From: an uncultured Alphaproteobacteria bacterium
Lineage (GTDB): Bacteria; Pseudomonadota; Alphaproteobacteria; HIMB59; GCA-002718135
Assembly (NCBI GenBank): GCA_902522865.1
Contig: CABYXC010000012.1
Coordinates: 1 to 49,135 of the forward strand
Length of the DNA stretch: 49,135 bases
Reading direction: 5' to 3'
The notes under the pieces are model-generated. The model made no database searches, was not told the origin of the DNA, and saw only the letters and a program-made list of their open reading frames with translations. Made by a program: the position numbers and the translations under genes. This document shows positions 9,374 through 18,903 of this stretch, in pieces (position 1 is the stretch's first letter; every line of letters starts with the position of its first letter).

Positions 9374-11647
9374 TTAATGCAAACTTTTTAATATATTTTC
9401 AGCAGTAGCAGGTGCAATTAAATTTTCAGAATTTTTTCCTTTATTGGCATTATATACTGCGTCCTTTAATGCAATAAAACTTGAAATTGCTAGCATAAAT
9501 GGTGGCTCTCCAACAGCTTTAGAGCGATTAATAACCTTTTCTTTATTAAAACCACGATCATAAATTGCAACATTAAATTTAAATGGTGTCTCACCTGCAG
9601 TTGGTATTTTGTAAGTAGAAGGACTATGAGTTGCTAGAACTCCATTTGATTTCCAAGACACTTCTTCAGTTGTAAGCCAACCTAATCCTTGAATATAACC
9701 ACCCTCAATTTGCCCTTTATCAATTCTCTTATTTATAGAATTGCCAACATCATGAATTATATCAACTTGAAGTATTTTATTTTCACCAGTTAATTTATCA
9801 ATAACTACTTCTGTTACTGCTGCTCCATAAGTAAAATACAAGAACGGCCTTCCTTGAAGTGTTTTTGTATTTACATTAATTTTATCAGTTTTATAGAAAC
9901 CTGAAGATGACAATGGAATTCTATTCAAGTAAGCAGTATTTATCAATTCTTTAAAAGATATTTTTCTTTTATCAAAATAAACAAAATTATTTTCATATTT
10001 TATTTTGCTATTTGTTTTAAAATAATCATAGATAAATTCATTTAAACCTGATTTGATATTATTTATAGCATTAACAATTGCTGCTCCATTTATATCAGTT
10101 GTAGCTGATGCTGCACTTGCTGATGTGTTAGGCACTTTTTCTGTATCCGTTGAAGAGATTTTTATATTTTCGTAATTAAGGCCAAATTCATTTGAAGCCA
10201 CTAAAGCAAGTTTCGTCATTAATCCTTGACCCATTTCAATTCCTCCATGATTTAAATGAATGGATCCATCAGTGTAGATATGAACTAAGGCACCACCTTG
10301 GTTTAAATGAGTAGTTGTAAATGATATTCCAAACTTTAAAGGTGTTATTGCTATTCCTTTTTTTAGAACTTTATTTTTTTTATTAAAATTATTAATTTCT
10401 GCTTTTCTTTTTTTGTAATTAGATTCCTTAATTAGTTTATTAAAAATATCTTCAATCACATTGTCAGTAATTCTCATCCCATAATGAGTAGTATTTTTAA
10501 TTTTATCTTTATAAAAGTTAATTTTTCTTATTTCACTTGCTTCTCGATTTAATTTTTGGGCAATGTTTTCAATTATATTTTCAATACAAAACATTCCTTG
10601 AGGCCCACCAAATCCACGAAAAGCTGTATTAGAAACAGTATTCGTTTTACATCTATACGAATTAATTTCTATATTTGGTAAGAAGTAGGCATTATCTATA
10701 TGATAGATAGCTCTATCATTTATAGCTCCTGATAAATCTGGAGAGATACCGCATCTCGATGCCATCATTATTTTTAGAGCAAGTATTTCACCGCTATTAT
10801 CAAAACCTACTTCATAATCAAATAAAAAATCATGCCTTTTTCCAGTCATGATCATATCATCATCTCTATCGACTCTTAACTTTACTGGTTTAGATAACTT
10901 TTTTGCTGCAATGCTTGTAATGGCTGCAAACAAAAAAGATTGTGTTTCTTTTCCTCCAAAACCACCACCAATTCTTCTTACTATCACATGGATACTATTG
11001 TAATTTTGTTTAAGAACTTTACCGATAATTTGCTGTGTTTCTGATGGATGTTGCGTTGAAGAATAAACTAAAAAATTATTATCTTCTTGTGGAATAGTCA
11101 TTGCAATTTGACCTTCTAAATAAAAATGATCTTGACCCCCTGAATACAATTTACCTTTTAGAATGTTGTCAGATTTTTTAAACCCATCTTTTATATTTCC
11201 TCTTGTTAGATGCTTCGGTTTTAAAACAAATGATTTTTTCTTTAATGCTTCTTCAATTGAAATGATCGGTTTAGATATTTTTAAGTCTATTTTTACTTTT
11301 AATGCAGCTTTTTTTGCTAAATTATTAGTCTTTGCTATAACTGCAAAAATTGGTTGTCCATAATATTCTATATTTTTTGAAGTAAATATTTTATCTCCCT
11401 TAAATATTGGTCCAACATCATTTATACCTTCAATGTCTTTTTCAGTAATAATGTCTATTACACCTTCTGAAGATAAAACATCTTTATAATCAATTTTTTT
11501 TATTACTCCTTTACTGCAATTACTGTATCCAATTACTGCGTGAAGTAAATTTTTAGGCTCTGATATATCATCAGTATAAATTGCTTTTCCAGTAACATGT
11601 TTTACTGCACTTTCATGTTCAATATTTTTTGTAAATATTTTTTCCAC
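9374..11647 (-). CDS. xdhB: Xanthine dehydrogenase, molybdopterin-binding subunit
   Basis: Large subunit carrying the molybdenum site where hypoxanthine and xanthine are hydroxylated to urate. At 757 residues it is normal for bacterial XdhB. Seen are the N-terminal hammerhead domain (HVTGKAIYTDDI), GGGFGGKET (227-235), FRGFGGPQG, GQGLMTK, a Ser/Thr/Ala-rich cofactor loop with TSASAASATTDINGAA, and the catalytic base Glu714 in AVGEPPFML. The start codon overlaps the last base of xdhA, so the subunits are coupled. Bicistronic XdhA and XdhB assemble as a heterotetramer. Confidence 0.96.
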   Translation of the reverse strand: MEKIFTKNIEHESAVKHVTGKAIYTDDISEPKNLLHAVIGYSNCSKGVIKKIDYKDVLSSEGVIDIITEKDIEGINDVGPIFKGDKIFTSKNIEYYGQPIFAVIAKTNNLAKKAALKVKIDLKISKPIISIEEALKKKSFVLKPKHLTRGNIKDGFKKSDNILKGKLYSGGQDHFYLEGQIAMTIPQEDNNFLVYSSTQHPSETQQIIGKVLKQNYNSIHVIVRRIGGGFGGKETQSFLFAAITSIAAKKLSKPVKLRVDRDDDMIMTGKRHDFLFDYEVGFDNSGEILALKIMMASRCGISPDLSGAINDRAIYHIDNAYFLPNIEINSYRCKTNTVSNTAFRGFGGPQGMFCIENIIENIAQKLNREASEIRKINFYKDKIKNTTHYGMRITDNVIEDIFNKLIKESNYKKRKAEINNFNKKNKVLKKGIAITPLKFGISFTTTHLNQGGALVHIYTDGSIHLNHGGIEMGQGLMTKLALVASNEFGLNYENIKISSTDTEKVPNTSASAASATTDINGAAIVNAINNIKSGLNEFIYDYFKTNSKIKYENNFVYFDKRKISFKELINTAYLNRIPLSSSGFYKTDKINVNTKTLQGRPFLYFTYGAAVTEVVIDKLTGENKILQVDIIHDVGNSINKRIDKGQIEGGYIQGLGWLTTEEVSWKSNGVLATHSPSTYKIPTAGETPFKFNVAIYDRGFNKEKVINRSKAVGEPPFMLAISSFIALKDAVYNANKGKNSENLIAPATAENILKSLH

Positions 11648-13062
11648 TAATATAATGTTGATTTAATTTTATTATTTTCATTTAAAAACCTCTCTAAAAG
11701 GTTTTGACTAATTTTAGTTCTGTAATTTTTTGACGCTCTCATATCATCTATTGGATCAAATTCTTTTTTAATAATTTTCTTTGCTTCGTTAATATTTTCT
11801 TCATTAAATATTTTATTCAATAAAAATTTTTGTGCTTTTTCAGCTATTTTTGGAGTTTCTGCCAAACCTCCACAAACAATTTTTATTTCTTTAATAATAT
11901 TTTTTTCAATTCTAGCATTTATTGCCATGAAAACAGAACTTATGTCATCATCTATTCTTTTTGAAATTTTATAACATTTAAGAATATTTTTTTTATAAAT
12001 GGGTATTATAATTTCTTTAATTATTTCATTAGGTTTTAATTTAGTTTTTCGATAGCTGAGAAAATAATTATCCAATAATAAATTTTTTTTAACTTTTCCT
12101 TGAATTACAATTTTACTATTGAGTGCAATTAACACAGGCAAACTATCACCTATTGGAGATGCGCTTCCAATGTTACCTCCAAGAGATGCAGTATTTCTTA
12201 TTTGCTCAGATCCATATCTTTCAAACATTTTAGCAAATGTTGGATAAATATTTTCTAAAATTGGTAAAATATCATTTATGGGGGTAGCGGATCCAATGTG
12301 TAAATTATTGTTTTTATTTTTAACATAATTTAAATCTTTATTTGATCCTAAATAAAAAATATTTTTTAAATCTTTTCTTTTTTTTGTTACCTCAAGAGCA
12401 AGATCTGTACCCCCGACTAGTAAATGTCCATTACTAATCTTTTGATAGTCTTTTATTAGAGAATTTAAATTATAATGGATGAAAAACTTACAATCATTTT
12501 TTTTAATAACAATATCAGTTTTCTTAATTGATTTTAATGATCTAATAACTTTACTTTTTGAAAATTTATTACTTTTATAGCTATACATATTTTTAATTGC
12601 ATTTTTAATTGGAAGATAACCTGTACATCTACATAAATTTCCAGAAAGAAATTTATCTATATTTTCTTCTGTTGGTTTTATTTTGTTTTCGTACATATTA
12701 TACATTGACATAATAATACCAGGTGTACAAAAACCACATTGAGATCCATCACTATCAATCATTGATTGTTGAACAGGATGAAGTCTATTTTTTTTTATAT
12801 GCTCAACCGTTATTAATTGCTTGCCATGTAGAGAGTACAAAAAAGTAATACAAGTATTTATACTTTTATAAGAAATTTTATTTTCTTTTAATTCTCCTAC
12901 AACTGCAGTACATGCTCCGCAATCACCAGATGCGCAACCTTCTTTTGTTCCAGTTAACTCATGATTGTTTCGAAGATAATTTAAGACAGTTGTATTTGTG
13001 TCTAAATCTTTGATAGATATTTTTTCTTCATTAAGAAGAAAATCGACATGCGCTCTAGACAC
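11647..13062 (-). CDS. xdhA: Xanthine dehydrogenase, iron-sulfur and FAD subunit
   Basis: Small subunit that takes electrons from the molybdenum centre to NAD through two [2Fe-2S] clusters and FAD. Of 471 residues, the plant-type cluster uses Cys43, 48, 51 and 71 (GCASGDCGACT and NTC). The second cluster uses Cys109, 112, 144 and 146 (CGFC and GNLCRC). The FAD domain starts with LLVGGTDLALEV near residue 214 and includes RNTASLGGNIGSASPIGDSLP. All eight cluster cysteines are present. It overlaps uraH and xdhB by one base on each side. Confidence 0.96.
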   Translation of the reverse strand: MSRAHVDFLLNEEKISIKDLDTNTTVLNYLRNNHELTGTKEGCASGDCGACTAVVGELKENKISYKSINTCITFLYSLHGKQLITVEHIKKNRLHPVQQSMIDSDGSQCGFCTPGIIMSMYNMYENKIKPTEENIDKFLSGNLCRCTGYLPIKNAIKNMYSYKSNKFSKSKVIRSLKSIKKTDIVIKKNDCKFFIHYNLNSLIKDYQKISNGHLLVGGTDLALEVTKKRKDLKNIFYLGSNKDLNYVKNKNNNLHIGSATPINDILPILENIYPTFAKMFERYGSEQIRNTASLGGNIGSASPIGDSLPVLIALNSKIVIQGKVKKNLLLDNYFLSYRKTKLKPNEIIKEIIIPIYKKNILKCYKISKRIDDDISSVFMAINARIEKNIIKEIKIVCGGLAETPKIAEKAQKFLLNKIFNEENINEAKKIIKKEFDPIDDMRASKNYRTKISQNLLERFLNENNKIKSTLY

Positions 13063-13415
13063 TAGCTTCCTCTATATGTTGAATAACTCCACGGGGTAAT
13101 AAGAAGAGGTACATGGTAGTGTTCTTCTTTGTTAATCCCAAATCTAATTATTACGTCATCAAGAAAAAATGGTTCATCAAGATTTGTAAATTCCTTAAAA
13201 TAACTCCCGCAAAGAAATAATAACTCATATTTTCCAAGTATAAAATTCTCTTTACTTAATATAGGCTCATCACATCTGCCATCTTCATTGAGAATAAAAT
13301 TTGAAATTTTAACTTTATTTTCACCATCAATTTTGAAAAGTGAGCCTTTTATACCAGAACCAGGCTTACCATTATAGGTATCCAAAACATGAGTAGTTAA
13401 ATATCCTTTAGACAT
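13062..13415 (-). CDS. uraH: 5-hydroxyisourate hydrolase (transthyretin-like)
   Basis: Hydrolyses the unstable product of urate oxidation, 5-hydroxyisourate, to OHCU. At 117 residues it has the family hallmarks: N-terminal LTTHVLDTYNGKPG with His9, the Arg in DGRCDEP, HYHVPLLITPWSYSTYRGS, and the C-terminal YRGS tetrapeptide. The start shows no signal peptide, so it acts in the cytosol. It is the first gene of the leftward operon, reading away from puuE across a 52-bp shared promoter region that contains a perfect palindrome. Confidence 0.96.
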   Translation of the reverse strand: MSKGYLTTHVLDTYNGKPGSGIKGSLFKIDGENKVKISNFILNEDGRCDEPILSKENFILGKYELLFLCGSYFKEFTNLDEPFFLDDVIIRFGINKEEHYHVPLLITPWSYSTYRGS

Positions 13416-13436
13416 AATACTTATTCGTTTATACAG

Positions 13437-13450
13437 TATTTAGCTAAATA
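13437..13450. promoter_or_regulatory. 14-bp perfect palindrome, candidate operator of the purine divergon
   Basis: TATTTAGCTAAATA is a perfect inverted repeat centred at 13443/13444, inside the only 52 bp separating the divergent uraH and puuE starts. A dimeric regulator bound here could govern both purine operons at once. No regulator gene lies in the island. AT-rich palindromes arise by chance, but the central position and the AGCT core make it worth marking. Confidence 0.45.
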
Positions 13451-13467
13451 TTAAATCAAGCATTTTT

Positions 13468-14379
13468 ATGAAAGACCAAAGAAATTATAAAGGCTACGGA
13501 AATAATGACTCTAACTTTTATTGGCCTAATAAATCAAAACTCGCTCTTCAATTTGTTCTAAATTATGAGGAAGGTGCTGAAAATTCAATAATAAATGGTG
13601 ACGAAGGATCAGAAACTTTTTTATCGGAAATAATTAATGCAAAGCAAATAATAGGTGCCAGAAATATGAATATGGAATCAATTTATGAGTATGGCTCAAG
13701 AAGGGGTTTTTGGAGAATACATAATGAGTTTGAAAAAAGAAAATTACCTTTAACAATATTTGGCGTTGGTATGGCTTTAGAAAAAAATCCTGATGTTTGT
13801 GAACAAATAATTAAATCAAAGTATGAAGTAGCTAGCCATGGTTATCGATGGATAGACTATCAAAATATAACTGAGGAAGTTGAAAAAGAACATACAATAA
13901 AATGTAACAACATTATTAAAGATATTTTTGGTTATTTTCCATCTGGTTGGTATACTGGTAGAACAAGCCCAAATACAAGAAATATAATTTTAGAAAATAC
14001 AAATATTATTTACGATAGTGACTCCTATGCTGATGATTTACCCTACTGGATAAAAGTAAAAAATAAAAAACATCTAATTATTCCATACACTCTAGATAAT
14101 AATGATATGAGATTCTCTACCTTACAAGGTTTTAACACAGGTGAGGATTTTTATAATTACTTAAAAAACTCATTTGATACATTATACAGAGAAGCAAACG
14201 AGTTCAATAAACCAAAGATGATGAGTGTGGGTTTACATTGTCGATTAATAGCCAGACCTGGAAGATTTATGTCTTTGGTAAAATTTTTGAATTATGTTTC
14301 TGGTTATAATGATATTTGGATATGCAAAAGAGAGGAAATTGCCAATTATTGGTATGAAAATTTTAGTGATGAAAATTGA
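13468..14379 (+). CDS. puuE: Allantoinase PuuE (polysaccharide-deacetylase fold)
   Basis: Hydrolyses allantoin to allantoate without the metal-amidohydrolase fold of AllB. At 303 residues it is the usual PuuE length. Typical segments are RNYKGYGNNDSNFYWPN at the start, NYEEGAENSI, SHGYRWIDYQ and TGRTSPNTR, with the metal-site region near GLHCRLIARPGR at the C-terminus. It is the first gene of the rightward purine operon. Its stop lies within the start region of uraD (11-nt overlap). The neighbours supply the steps immediately before and after it, so the call is secure. Confidence 0.95.
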   Translation: MKDQRNYKGYGNNDSNFYWPNKSKLALQFVLNYEEGAENSIINGDEGSETFLSEIINAKQIIGARNMNMESIYEYGSRRGFWRIHNEFEKRKLPLTIFGVGMALEKNPDVCEQIIKSKYEVASHGYRWIDYQNITEEVEKEHTIKCNNIIKDIFGYFPSGWYTGRTSPNTRNIILENTNIIYDSDSYADDLPYWIKVKNKKHLIIPYTLDNNDMRFSTLQGFNTGEDFYNYLKNSFDTLYREANEFNKPKMMSVGLHCRLIARPGRFMSLVKFLNYVSGYNDIWICKREEIANYWYENFSDEN

Positions 14380-14878
14380 AGAAATTAATAATTATAACTC
14401 TGAAAGATTTATTGATTATTTTAAAAATATTTATGAAGAATCTAAATTTATAACAGAATATGCTGATAAAAAGCGACCATTTAAAAATAAAAAAGAAATG
14501 ATATTAATATTTTTAGAGTTGTTTGATAATTTAGATGAAGAAACTAAAATAAATATAATTAAAAAACATCCTGATCTAGCCGATAAAATAAAAATAAATA
14601 AAGGTTTGTCTGAATTATCTGATGAAGAACAAAGTAGATCTGGTTTAAAGGATTGTTCAGAACAAGAATTTAACTTATTTAAAGATTTAAATTCAAGATT
14701 TAAAAATAAATTTAATATTCCATTTATTTTTGCAGTTAGAAATAAAAATAAAAATGAAATTATAACAGAGTTTAAAAGTAGATTAGAGAATAATGATTTA
14801 AACTTAGAAATAAAAACTTCAATTACACAAGTAAAAGAAATTGCAAAATTAAGATTAATAGAATTAATTAATGAATAA
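14369..14878 (+). CDS. uraD: OHCU decarboxylase
   Basis: Decarboxylates 2-oxo-4-hydroxy-4-carboxy-5-ureidoimidazoline to S-allantoin, following UraH. I chose the ATG at 14369 (MKIEEINNYN), giving 169 residues. The frame is open back to 14294, but the extra 25 residues lie inside puuE and do not look like the family. Family marks are the catalytic His in KKHPDLADKI, the SRSGLKDCSEQEF motif, LNSRFKNKFNIPFIFAVR, and the C-terminal EIAKLRL helix. It overlaps puuE by 11 nt and alc by 8 nt, so the three genes are tightly coupled. Confidence 0.93.
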   Translation: MKIEEINNYNSERFIDYFKNIYEESKFITEYADKKRPFKNKKEMILIFLELFDNLDEETKINIIKKHPDLADKIKINKGLSELSDEEQSRSGLKDCSEQEFNLFKDLNSRFKNKFNIPFIFAVRNKNKNEIITEFKSRLENNDLNLEIKTSITQVKEIAKLRLIELINE

Positions 14879-15848
14879 GAAATACATTCAAAAAAATTAT
14901 ATAAACTTATGTAGTAAGGTTTTAGGTACAAAAATTCATAGATTTTCTGATCAGTTTTTTGGATCAGCATCCAGATTGCTTAAAGAGGAACAACCAATTT
15001 TTAAAGAAGGAGTATACGATAAAAATGGGAAATGGATGGATGGATGGGAAACAAAAAGAAAAAGAATTGAAGGAAATGATTATGTTACTATTAAATTAGG
15101 CCTTCCTGGTAAAATTAATTTTGCTGTAATAGACACAAGCTATTTTAATGGCAATCAACCTGAATACGCAAGCATTGATGCTTGTTATTTTGAAAAAAAT
15201 AAATTTAATTGGGTAAATATTTTATCAAAAAGGAAACTTAATCCAAATTATCTTCATGGTTTTAAAACTCAACAGAATAATAAAGTTTTTAACTTCATAA
15301 GATTGAACATCTATCCAGATGGAGGAGTTGCAAGATTAAAATTATTAGGAAATTTAGATGTATCAAAATTAAAATTTCCAAATAAAAAATTTGATTTACT
15401 TAGCATCCTTAACGGCTCAAAAATTGTGGCATGTAGTGATGAGCATTTTGGAAGGGCAGAAAATTTACTACTTCCATTTAAATCTAAAAATATGGGCAAT
15501 GGTTGGGAAACTAAAAGAAGAAGAGGATCAGGATATGACTGGGTTATAATTAAACTTGGCAAACCTGGTTTAATTGAAAAGTTTAATATTGAAACTCATT
15601 ATTTTAAAGGTAATTATCCGTCTCATTGCTCAGTACAAGGTCTTTATTCAATAAAAAATATAAATATTAGCAAATTAATAACTGAAAGCAAAAATTGGAA
15701 ATTTTTGATAAAAAATAAAAATCTTAAACCTAATTCATCATTAAAAATTAATTCAACTAAACAGATTAAAAAAATAAATTATTTGAAGTTAAATATTTAT
15801 CCTGACGGTGGTATTTCACGGATCAGGGCAATTGGAAAGTTTTTGTGA
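14871..15848 (+). CDS. alc: Allantoicase
   Basis: Hydrolyses allantoate to ureidoglycolate and urea. At 325 residues it is two copies of the allantoicase domain (galactose-binding-like fold). The repeats can be aligned by eye: GWETKRKRIEGNDYVTIKLG in the first half and GWETKRRRGSGYDWVIIKLG in the second, each followed later by RLNIYPDGGVARL or KLNIYPDGGISRI. It overlaps uraD by 8 nt and allA by 4 nt. Because the route uses allantoicase rather than allantoate amidohydrolase, nitrogen leaves as urea, not ammonia. Confidence 0.94.
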   Translation: MNKKYIQKNYINLCSKVLGTKIHRFSDQFFGSASRLLKEEQPIFKEGVYDKNGKWMDGWETKRKRIEGNDYVTIKLGLPGKINFAVIDTSYFNGNQPEYASIDACYFEKNKFNWVNILSKRKLNPNYLHGFKTQQNNKVFNFIRLNIYPDGGVARLKLLGNLDVSKLKFPNKKFDLLSILNGSKIVACSDEHFGRAENLLLPFKSKNMGNGWETKRRRGSGYDWVIIKLGKPGLIEKFNIETHYFKGNYPSHCSVQGLYSIKNINISKLITESKNWKFLIKNKNLKPNSSLKINSTKQIKKINYLKLNIYPDGGISRIRAIGKFL

Positions 15849-16339
15849 ACTATAAAATACAGAATATTAGTAAAGAGAATTTCAAAAATTATGGTGATTT
15901 AATTACAACATCTAATAAAAATTATGAAAGTATTAATAAAGATACAACCGATAGTTTTTTTGATTTAGCAAATATTCAAATAATTGGTGATGACAAAAGA
16001 TCTAGATTAAATATTTTTCAGGCAAAGAAAAGAAACTTTCCGTTAAAAATTAACATGTTAGAAAATCACCCCTTTAGTTCTCAAGTATTTCTTCCGTTTA
16101 ATACTACAGGTTTTTTAGTTTTAGTTGCTCCAATAGGTAACAAACCTAAAATTGATTTAATTGAAATATTCAAAGTAAGCGGTGGTGATGGTATAAATTT
16201 TAATCCCAAAGTATGGCATTTTCCTCTAATATCTCTTGAGAATGAAAAATATATTACCATTGATAAAAAAGATGCGGATAATAATATTGAGATTTATGAT
16301 TTTGAACAATCAGAAATATTTGAATTAAATTATGAGTGA
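15845..16339 (+). CDS. allA: Ureidoglycolate lyase
   Basis: Cleaves ureidoglycolate to glyoxylate and urea, the last step encoded in this island. It is 164 residues and starts at a GTG that overlaps the alc stop (GTGA); no better ATG is near. Family features are the N-terminal NFKNYGDLI pattern, LNIFQAKKRNFPLKINMLENHPFSSQ in the middle, FLPF, and FNPKVWHFPLISL, part of the cupin-like barrel. It overlaps the transporter ATPase by 8 nt, placing uptake and degradation in one transcript. Confidence 0.9.
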   Translation: MNYKIQNISKENFKNYGDLITTSNKNYESINKDTTDSFFDLANIQIIGDDKRSRLNIFQAKKRNFPLKINMLENHPFSSQVFLPFNTTGFLVLVAPIGNKPKIDLIEIFKVSGGDGINFNPKVWHFPLISLENEKYITIDKKDADNNIEIYDFEQSEIFELNYE

Positions 16340-17837
16340 TACAATATTAAATATAGAAAATATTACAAAATCTTTTCCAAGAGTAATTGCAAATAAAAAG
16401 GTTACTTTTGATATTAAAAAAAATGCAGTTCATGCAATTTTAGGAGAAAATGGAGCAGGGAAATCTACGTTGTTAAAAATTCTATATGGTCTCTTAGAAC
16501 CAGATGAAGGAAATATTAAATTAAATAATAAGGATTTTAAAGTTAATTCCCCAGCAGAAGCAAGGAAACAAGGAATAGGAATGGTATTTCAGCATTTTTC
16601 TTTATTTGATTCTTTATCAGTAAAAGAAAATTTAATTTTAGGAATTGATGAAAAGATGTCTTATTCAGATTTAGAAAATAAGCTAGAAAATATAAGCTCA
16701 AGATATAATCTTCCCTTAGATTTAGATGCTCCAATTACTTCTTTATCAGCTGGAGAAAAGCAGCGTGTAGAAATTGTAAGAATTTTATTACAAGACCCTC
16801 AGATACTTATTATGGATGAGCCAACTTCAGTCTTAACACCACAAGAAGTTGAAAGTTTATTTGTAACATTAAATGCACTCGTCAAAGAAGGTCGTACAAT
16901 ATTATATATCACTCATAAACTCGAAGAAGTAATATCAATATGTGATACAGTTACTATAATGAGAAGTGGTGAAATTATAGATACTTCAAGTACTGCAAAT
17001 CAAACTGCAAAAACACTTGCAACAAAAATGCTAGGACAAAAATTAGATGACTTAAAAACTAATTATGGACATATAAAAGACGAAGTTAACTTTGAAGTAA
17101 AAAATATTTCATGTGACTTTAATGATCCATTTTTAACAGATCTTAAAAATATTTCTTTTCAAGTTAGAGTGGGTGAAATTTATGGCATAGCTGGAGTTGC
17201 TGGTAATGGACAATCAGAATTAATGGATATTTTAACAGGAGAAAATATAAATATTAAATCTGGATCAATTACTTTTGATAATAAAAAAATTGAAAAGTAT
17301 GGGCCACAAAAAAGAAGAGATTTATCTATTTCTTTTGTTCCGGAGAATAGATTGGGTCATAGTGCGGTACCTGAGTTAAGTTTGTCTGAAAATATTCTTT
17401 TGAGTCAATTTCCAAAAAATAATTTTATTAGAAATGGCATAATATTGAAAAATAACGTTGATGATTTTGCAAATAATGTAATTAATGAATTTAAAGTTAT
17501 TACTCCTGGTAATGATGCTAAAGCATCAAGCTTGTCCGGAGGAAATTTACAAAAATATGTCATTGGTAGAGAAATATCATCTAAGCCAAAAATATTAATT
17601 ATTTCACATCCAACTTGGGGGATAGATGCTGGTGCTGAGCACTCTATAAGAGAGTCTTTGATAGAATTATCTCAAAATGGAACGTCTATAATTGTTATTT
17701 CTCAAGATTTAGATGAATTGATTGAAATTACTCATAAAATATCTGTTATTTATGATGGTAATTTATCCAAATCTTTCAAAACTAGTGAAATAGAAATAGA
17801 AAAATTGGGATTATTGATGGGTGGAAAAAATGAATAG
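16332..17837 (+). CDS. Nucleoside-type ABC transporter, double ATPase subunit
   Basis: Energises the import system completed by the next three genes. The 501 residues hold two ABC domains. The first has Walker A GENGAGKST (38-46), signature LSAGEKQ and Walker B ILIMDEPTS. The second starts near residue 245, with a degenerate P-loop (VAGNGQSE), signature LSGGNLQK and ISHPTWGID in place of Walker B, as is normal for the RbsA/NupA-like group. This architecture plus a BMP-family binding protein marks the purine nucleoside importer family. It overlaps allA by 8 nt and the first permease by 8 nt. Confidence 0.9.
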   Translation: MSDTILNIENITKSFPRVIANKKVTFDIKKNAVHAILGENGAGKSTLLKILYGLLEPDEGNIKLNNKDFKVNSPAEARKQGIGMVFQHFSLFDSLSVKENLILGIDEKMSYSDLENKLENISSRYNLPLDLDAPITSLSAGEKQRVEIVRILLQDPQILIMDEPTSVLTPQEVESLFVTLNALVKEGRTILYITHKLEEVISICDTVTIMRSGEIIDTSSTANQTAKTLATKMLGQKLDDLKTNYGHIKDEVNFEVKNISCDFNDPFLTDLKNISFQVRVGEIYGIAGVAGNGQSELMDILTGENINIKSGSITFDNKKIEKYGPQKRRDLSISFVPENRLGHSAVPELSLSENILLSQFPKNNFIRNGIILKNNVDDFANNVINEFKVITPGNDAKASSLSGGNLQKYVIGREISSKPKILIISHPTWGIDAGAEHSIRESLIELSQNGTSIIVISQDLDELIEITHKISVIYDGNLSKSFKTSEIEIEKLGLLMGGKNE

Positions 17838-18903
17838 TTTATTTCCATCTATAGTCTCTCGCTCACAGAGTTCGGGTTTAATGAATTTTTTTGTACCTAT
17901 AATATCAATAGTTTTAACTTTAATTACAGGTTCAATTATTTTTGTTCTTCTTGGTTTTGATCCAGTTTATGCATTATATACATTTTTTATTTCACCTATT
18001 TCTTCAACCTACGGTATTTCTGAATTGTTTGTTAAAGCAACTCCCTTAGCCTTAATTGCAATTGGTCTCTCATATTGTTTTAAGAATAATATTTATAATA
18101 TTGGAGCTGAAGGACAACTTACCATGGGTGCAATTTTTGGCGGAGGTATTGGAATATTATTTCATGATACAAATGCTTTCTGGTTGTTGCCATTAATGAT
18201 TTTTGCAGGAGCAATCGGAGGAGCATTGTGGGGTTTAATACCTGCTGTTTTAAAAACAAAATTTAATACAAATGAAATTTTAACAAGTTTAATGTTAGTT
18301 TATGTTGCTTTATATATTTTAGATTATTTAGTAGTGGGACCTTGGAAAGATCCATTTGGTTATAGTTTTCCTAAATCAAGACCATTTAGTGAATCTGGAA
18401 GAATGCCTCTATTATTTGATGGTTTGAGGGTGCACTTTGGACTAATTATAACGCTATTTTTAATTTTTGTATCTTGGTTTATATTTTCAAAAACTATTTT
18501 TGGCTTTCAATTGAAAGTATCTGGTTATAGTCCCAAAGCTGCTAGATATGCTGGTTTTAATCAAACAACTTTAGTTTTTTTTGCTTTTGCAATTTGTGGT
18601 GCTTTTGCAGGTATTGCTGGTTTAGCTGAAGTATCTGGCCCAATTGGATTATTATATAGAGATATTTCTCCAAATTATGGATTTACTGCAATTATTGTCG
18701 CTTTTTTAGGTAGACTTCACCCAATTGGTATTATTTTTGCTTCTCTAGTTATCGCTCTTACCTACCTTGGTGCTGAAGACGCACAATTGTTTTTACAAAT
18801 ACCCTCAGCAGTAGGTTTTATATTTCAAGGTTTGGTTTTATTTTATTTATTAGGTGCGGAATTACTAATTAACTATAAATTATCTTACAAAAAATTATTA
18901 TGA
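17830..18903 (+). CDS. Nucleoside-type ABC transporter permease 1
   Basis: A 357-residue inner-membrane permease of the BPD_transp_2 family (YufP/NupB-like), with an N-terminal segment before the first helices and the conserved NIYNIGAEGQLTMGA motif in the middle. I place the start at the ATG at 17830, which sits over the end of the ATPase gene; a GTG at 17821 would add three residues. A GGTGG stretch 5-6 nt upstream could serve as the ribosome site. It overlaps permease 2 by 4 nt. It pairs with that permease to form the membrane channel of the importer. Confidence 0.9.
   Translation: MNSLFPSIVSRSQSSGLMNFFVPIISIVLTLITGSIIFVLLGFDPVYALYTFFISPISSTYGISELFVKATPLALIAIGLSYCFKNNIYNIGAEGQLTMGAIFGGGIGILFHDTNAFWLLPLMIFAGAIGGALWGLIPAVLKTKFNTNEILTSLMLVYVALYILDYLVVGPWKDPFGYSFPKSRPFSESGRMPLLFDGLRVHFGLIITLFLIFVSWFIFSKTIFGFQLKVSGYSPKAARYAGFNQTTLVFFAFAICGAFAGIAGLAEVSGPIGLLYRDISPNYGFTAIIVAFLGRLHPIGIIFASLVIALTYLGAEDAQLFLQIPSAVGFIFQGLVLFYLLGAELLINYKLSYKKLL

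Noticed and set aside
11163..11363. 66-codon open frame antisense inside xdhB
   Set aside because: It lies wholly within a strongly conserved gene on the other strand and shows no recognisable protein pattern. The same applies to antisense frames at 9074-9391, 14431-14970, 15311-15562, 20480-20734, 28034-28267 and 37535-37822.
14294..14368. 25-residue N-terminal extension of uraD
   Set aside because: It is the out-of-frame end of puuE. The family starts near MKIEEINN at 14369.
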